8,993 bases of DNA from contig CAZKJW010000095.1 in NCBI GenBank assembly GCA_964553125.1, positions 1 through 8,993 of the forward strand. Reading direction: 5' to 3'. The notes under the pieces were generated by a model. The model saw only the letters and a list, made by a program, of their open reading frames with translations, was not told where the DNA came from and ran no database searches. Positions 6,895 to 8,993 of the stretch are shown one piece after another (the stretch's first letter is position 1; each line of letters begins with the position of its first letter). The translations under genes were made by a program, and so were the position numbers. Origin of the DNA: Aphodomonas sp964553125. GTDB lineage: Bacteria > Bacillota > Clostridia > Christensenellales > Aristaeellaceae.

Positions 6895-6928
6895 CTGTCC
6901 GATTCTTTTGAGATAACGGGAGGAACGC

Positions 6929-8029
6929 ATGTCGGAACTGGGAACGACAGTCTATTCGGTGCTGCTGGTGTGGATGCGCGCCGTGAACGACTGGTTTTGG
7001 TCGATGCTTTCCGGCGGCGGGAGCGCGCTGTATAAGCTCGTTTTGTCGCATTGGAAAACATGGCTGATTGTGCTGGTTGCGGCGGGGCTGGTCATAGACT
7101 GGCTCGTGTGGCTGGTGCGCTGGCGGCCGATGCGGTTGATTTTCGGCAAGCGCGTCACCGTGCCCGACGATGAGGACGAGGAGCCGGAATGGGATCTGGA
7201 CAACCAGCCGTATTACGGCCCGGACGATGACGACGATATCAGCGCGATGACCGTCGATCAGGCCGACTGGACGGACAACACGCTGCGCACGCTTTCGGAG
7301 ATTGACCCGGACTGGGCGGAGAACCTGTCCATGGACGCGCCCGAGGTGCTGGAGGAAAACCCGCCGCCGGAGCGCGCGCGCCGCACGGAGGATCCGTGGG
7401 CGGAAACGCCGGACGAATACGACGAGCCCGACTACTATTATAGCACCGAGGCGGACGCGGAAGAATACGCCGAAACGCCTGCCTTCACGCCGCTGCCGCT
7501 TCCGGACGAGGAGCCGGAGCCGCAGCAGCCCAGCCCCGCGCTCTTTGAAGCGGACGCCGACGACGAGGCGATGGAGGGCGGCACGCGTGTTTTCGGGCGC
7601 GCAAGCGCGCCAGTAAAACGATATGCCCGTCCTGCGCCGGAGGAAGCGCCCGCCGCGGCGGACGACGAACCGCTGCCCGCGTGGGACGACCCCGACGAAA
7701 CGCCCTACGCCGCGCCGCCCACGCGCAGGAGGCGCAGGAGCATCCGCGCGGCGGAGGAGGATGCGGTTTTCACGGGCTACGACGGCCCGACGGCTTCCCA
7801 TCGCCGCGCTGTGCGCGACGAGGAACGCCCAGTTCGGCTGGTTGCGCCGGAGCCGGAGCCGCAGGAGGCCTATGTGAAGCTGCCGCGGCGCAAGCGGATG
7901 CTGAACCTTTCCGGCAGCGACGACGACGCGATTCCCGGTCTGCCGCCCATGGAAGTGGACGGCGGCGGCTTCAGAGACGCCGTAATGCCGGACGGAACGA
8001 AAAGAAGCGAAAGAAAAGAAACGATTTGA
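6929..8029 (+). CDS. Unrecognised single-pass membrane protein with acidic tail
   Basis: A 366-residue protein I do not recognise. An N-terminal hydrophobic stretch (about 7-26) is followed by a clear membrane helix at about 44-63 (TWLIVLVAAGLVIDWLVWLV) and a basic juxtamembrane segment (RWRPMRLIFGKR, 64-75). By the positive-inside rule, the rest should be cytoplasmic. From residue 79 on it is low-complexity and probably disordered: acidic runs (DDEDEEPEWD, DDDDD), many Pro, Tyr and Trp, an Arg5 run at 266-270, and a more conserved-looking end (AYVKLPRRKRMLNLSGSDDD, 314-333). GGGAGG at 6918-6923 supports the ATG at 6929. It lies 77 bases after cdaR beyond a terminator-like hairpin and has no clear promoter of its own, so it may depend on read-through. 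A role in envelope or cyclic di-AMP signalling is suggested only by position. Confidence 0.85.
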   Translation: MSELGTTVYSVLLVWMRAVNDWFWSMLSGGGSALYKLVLSHWKTWLIVLVAAGLVIDWLVWLVRWRPMRLIFGKRVTVPDDEDEEPEWDLDNQPYYGPDDDDDISAMTVDQADWTDNTLRTLSEIDPDWAENLSMDAPEVLEENPPPERARRTEDPWAETPDEYDEPDYYYSTEADAEEYAETPAFTPLPLPDEEPEPQQPSPALFEADADDEAMEGGTRVFGRASAPVKRYARPAPEEAPAAADDEPLPAWDDPDETPYAAPPTRRRRRSIRAAEEDAVFTGYDGPTASHRRAVRDEERPVRLVAPEPEPQEAYVKLPRRKRMLNLSGSDDDAIPGLPPMEVDGGGFRDAVMPDGTKRSERKETI

Positions 8030-8032
8030 AGT

Positions 8033-8060
8033 AAAAAGGCTCCCCGTGCGGGAGCCTTTT
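8033..8060. terminator. Bidirectional intrinsic terminator
   Basis: GGCTCCC (8038-8044), a 5-nt loop, GGGAGCC (8050-8056), with A5 on the left (8033-8037) and T4 on the right (8057-8060). It ends the rightward gene at 8029 and the convergent leftward gene at 8074. Confidence 0.9.
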
Positions 8061-8073
8061 CTGCTGCCGGGGT

Positions 8074-8595
8074 TCAGAAGAACGGGTCGCATTCCGCGCC
8101 CGCGGGCGGCCTGCGCCGCGCGCACGTTTCCATGCGCACGGCGTATACATCGACGCAGACGGCAAGGCGCACGTCAAAGACGGGGCGGCAGGGCGCGGTG
8201 TCTGCGCCGATGAAGCGCACGTCGGCCTGTGCGGCAAGCGTCGCGCCGGACGCGCAGGCGGGAATCCGCACGCGCAGCCGCAGCTCGGACGAGCCGCAAT
8301 GGCGGCGGCCGCAGCCGTCGCAGACCCAGACAATCAGCGGGATCACGGCTTCGGCGCAGCGGGGCGCACCGCAGCCGCAGCGCGGCGGAGGAAGAATCTG
8401 CGCCTCGCCCGCCGCCTCGACGGAAAGCACGGCGAACGGGCCGCACAGCCCGCAGGGCAGATCGTCCACGGCAAGGCAGGCGGGCAGGCAGCGGAACGTA
8501 TCGCGCGCCGCGCCAATCACGCGGGGAAGCAGCCAGCGCGGCTGCGGCGGGCACGGCGGAGGGCAGGGCGGCCGTCCGCAGCAGTGATTTTTCAT
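8074..8595 (-). CDS. Cys/Pro-rich protein of unknown function
   Basis: A 173-residue protein with 19 cysteines. It begins MKNHCCGRPPCPPPCPPQP, has a CGC-type cluster (about 72-80) and a CDGCGRRHC motif that could bind zinc or form disulphides, and ends in beta-like strands (FDVRLAVCVDVYAVRME). There is no membrane segment or signal peptide. I do not recognise the family. The composition is reminiscent of spore-coat or other spore-associated proteins, but this is only an impression. The ATG at 8595 has GGAGG eight bases away (8604-8608). Another frame starting at 8599 gives an Arg/Ala-rich protein with a start too close to that site and is rejected. The gene converges on the acidic membrane protein gene and shares its terminator. 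A candidate mother-cell sporulation promoter lies upstream. Confidence 0.75.
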   Translation of the reverse strand: MKNHCCGRPPCPPPCPPQPRWLLPRVIGAARDTFRCLPACLAVDDLPCGLCGPFAVLSVEAAGEAQILPPPRCGCGAPRCAEAVIPLIVWVCDGCGRRHCGSSELRLRVRIPACASGATLAAQADVRFIGADTAPCRPVFDVRLAVCVDVYAVRMETCARRRPPAGAECDPFF

Positions 8596-8634
8596 GCAAA
8601 ATACCTCCAGTTCGGAGCTATGGAATTTTGATTT

Positions 8635-8654
8635 CAGGGCGGAAAACCGCCCTG
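8635..8654. other. Perfect hairpin in the leader of the Cys-rich gene
   Basis: CAGGGCGG-AAAA-CCGCCCTG, eight pairs with a four-base loop, 40 bases upstream of the start codon of the minus-strand gene. It lacks a proper T tract on either strand (TTT on plus, GAAATC on minus). It could be a weak terminator for plus-strand transcription or a leader structure near the predicted start site. Confidence 0.6.
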
Positions 8655-8656
8655 TT

Positions 8657-8686
8657 TATCGTATGCACAGCGGGTCAAGGGGGTTC
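8657..8686 (-). promoter_or_regulatory. Candidate sigma-K/sigma-E-type sporulation promoter
   Basis: On the minus strand, CATACGATA (8665-8657) matches the sigma-K -10 consensus CATANNNTA exactly and the sigma-E CATACAAT in seven of eight positions. GAAC (8686-8683) lies 17 bases upstream, close to the short AC-type -35 of sigma-K promoters (usual spacing about 16). No sigma-A promoter fits here. A match to such a short consensus can arise by chance. Confidence 0.35.
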
Positions 8687-8708
8687 AGGGCGTGTGGGGC
8701 GGTGAGGG
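8672..8708 (+). other. Potential G-quadruplex tract
   Basis: Five runs of three or more G (8672-8674, 8679-8683, 8688-8690, 8696-8699, 8706-8708) separated by loops of 4, 4, 5 and 6 bases meet the usual G3+N1-7 rule. It overlaps the -35 side of the candidate promoter, with the G runs on the template strand of the leftward gene. Confidence 0.5.
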
Positions 8709-8710
8709 AA

Positions 8711-8884
8711 ACGCGGCGTAAGCGGTGGATAAGTCTAAAAAACAGAGCGGACTGCGTAGCGGGGCAGCATGTAAATGTGTGCGAAAAATGTGAAGGCGAT
8801 GCGGTTTCAAGAGCGGACGTTGCTTGAAAGGCTGGAAACTAAGCGGAGGGGAATGTGACGAACGCGGCGCAAGCTGTGGATAAG
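8711..8884. repeat. 23-bp direct repeat carrying DnaA-box-like sites
   Basis: Bases 8711-8733 and 8862-8884 match at 21 of 23 positions, 151 bp apart in the same orientation. Each ends in GTGGATAAG. The second contains TGTGGATAA (8875-8883), whose complement TTATCCACA is the consensus DnaA box; the first (8724-8732) has one mismatch. Confidence 0.6.
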
Positions 8885-8986
8885 GCGAGGTGGATGCGCG
8901 CGAGGGAATCGCAGTGGGCAGCGGGGTTAAGGGGACAAAGCGAAGCCGTAGCGAAACAGAACGGACTATGCGCCGGGACTACATGT
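8741..8986. repeat. Second pair of degenerate direct repeats
   Basis: 8741-8772 and 8955-8986 match at about 23 of 32 positions: AACAGARCGGACT near the start and CATGT at the end. They occur in the same order as the 23-bp repeats, so the region looks like a diverged duplication with about 63 extra bases in the second copy. Confidence 0.4.
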
Positions 8987-8993
8987 TGACACG

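Larger units (their letters stand above)
8687..8993. other. Gene-free region at the right edge
   Basis: No reading frame here has credible coding character or a good ribosome binding site followed by a long frame. The stretch is purine-rich on the plus strand and holds only the G-tract and the degenerate repeats described separately. A gene starting beyond the window cannot be excluded. Confidence 0.55.

Noticed and set aside
6870..6898. TTGAAT at 6870 as the -35 of a promoter for the acidic membrane protein gene
   Set aside because: No acceptable -10 lies 16-18 bases downstream, and the element is inside the terminator hairpin.
4659..7061. An 800-residue minus-strand frame across cdaA and cdaR
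   Set aside because: It is antisense to two clearly identified genes and has low-complexity Arg/His/Gln-rich composition.
6854..8125. A 423-residue minus-strand frame opposite the acidic membrane protein
   Set aside because: Its Arg/Val-rich sequence is the expected shadow of acidic codons on the other strand, and it runs through two terminators.
8174..8599. Alternative minus-strand frame starting at 8599
   Set aside because: It overlaps the Cys-rich gene in another frame, is Arg/Ala-rich, and its start is only four bases from the GGAGG; the ATG at 8595 is better placed.

Overview
The window looks like chromosomal DNA of a GC-rich member of the Clostridia (Bacillota). The evidence is strong AGGAGG-type ribosome binding sites throughout, a cdaA-cdaR cyclic-di-AMP pair, a GH65 disaccharide phosphorylase with beta-phosphoglucomutase, and a sporulation-like promoter before a Cys/Pro-rich protein. 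I cannot name the genus from sequence alone.

Left edge (1-703): no convincing gene. It holds two full and one partial copy of a roughly 280-285 bp direct repeat. Each copy is rich in hairpins and contains a short hairpin followed by a T6-T7 tract. The array probably continues beyond the left edge, because position 1 coincides with a unit boundary. Next, on the minus strand, come a gene for a small helical ferritin-like protein (722-1156) and a tRNA-Arg(CCU) gene (1298-1371) with its own terminator and promoter.

Centre: a rightward promoter lies back to back with the tRNA promoter and drives a maltose-phosphorylase-type GH65 enzyme and, with a 4-nt ATGA overlap, pgmB. Together these phosphorolyse a disaccharide (most likely maltose) to glucose and beta-glucose-1-phosphate, then convert the latter to glucose-6-phosphate. 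No sugar transporter or regulator is in the window. A second promoter drives cdaA (membrane diadenylate cyclase) and cdaR (its YbbR-domain regulator). The usual third partner, glmM, does not follow. A terminator-like hairpin follows instead, then a gene for an unrecognised single-pass membrane protein with a long acidic, probably disordered tail (6929-8029), closed by a bidirectional terminator.

Right edge: a convergent minus-strand gene encodes a 173-residue Cys/Pro-rich protein of unknown function, preceded by a candidate sigma-K/sigma-E-type promoter and a G-quadruplex-capable tract. The last 390 bases appear non-coding and contain a degenerate direct repeat that carries DnaA-box-like sequences.

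The most unusual elements are the structured repeat array, the unknown acidic membrane protein placed after cdaAR, and the repeat/G-tract region upstream of the Cys-rich gene. I did not find a clear multi-gene novel system such as defence, CRISPR or a mobile element.
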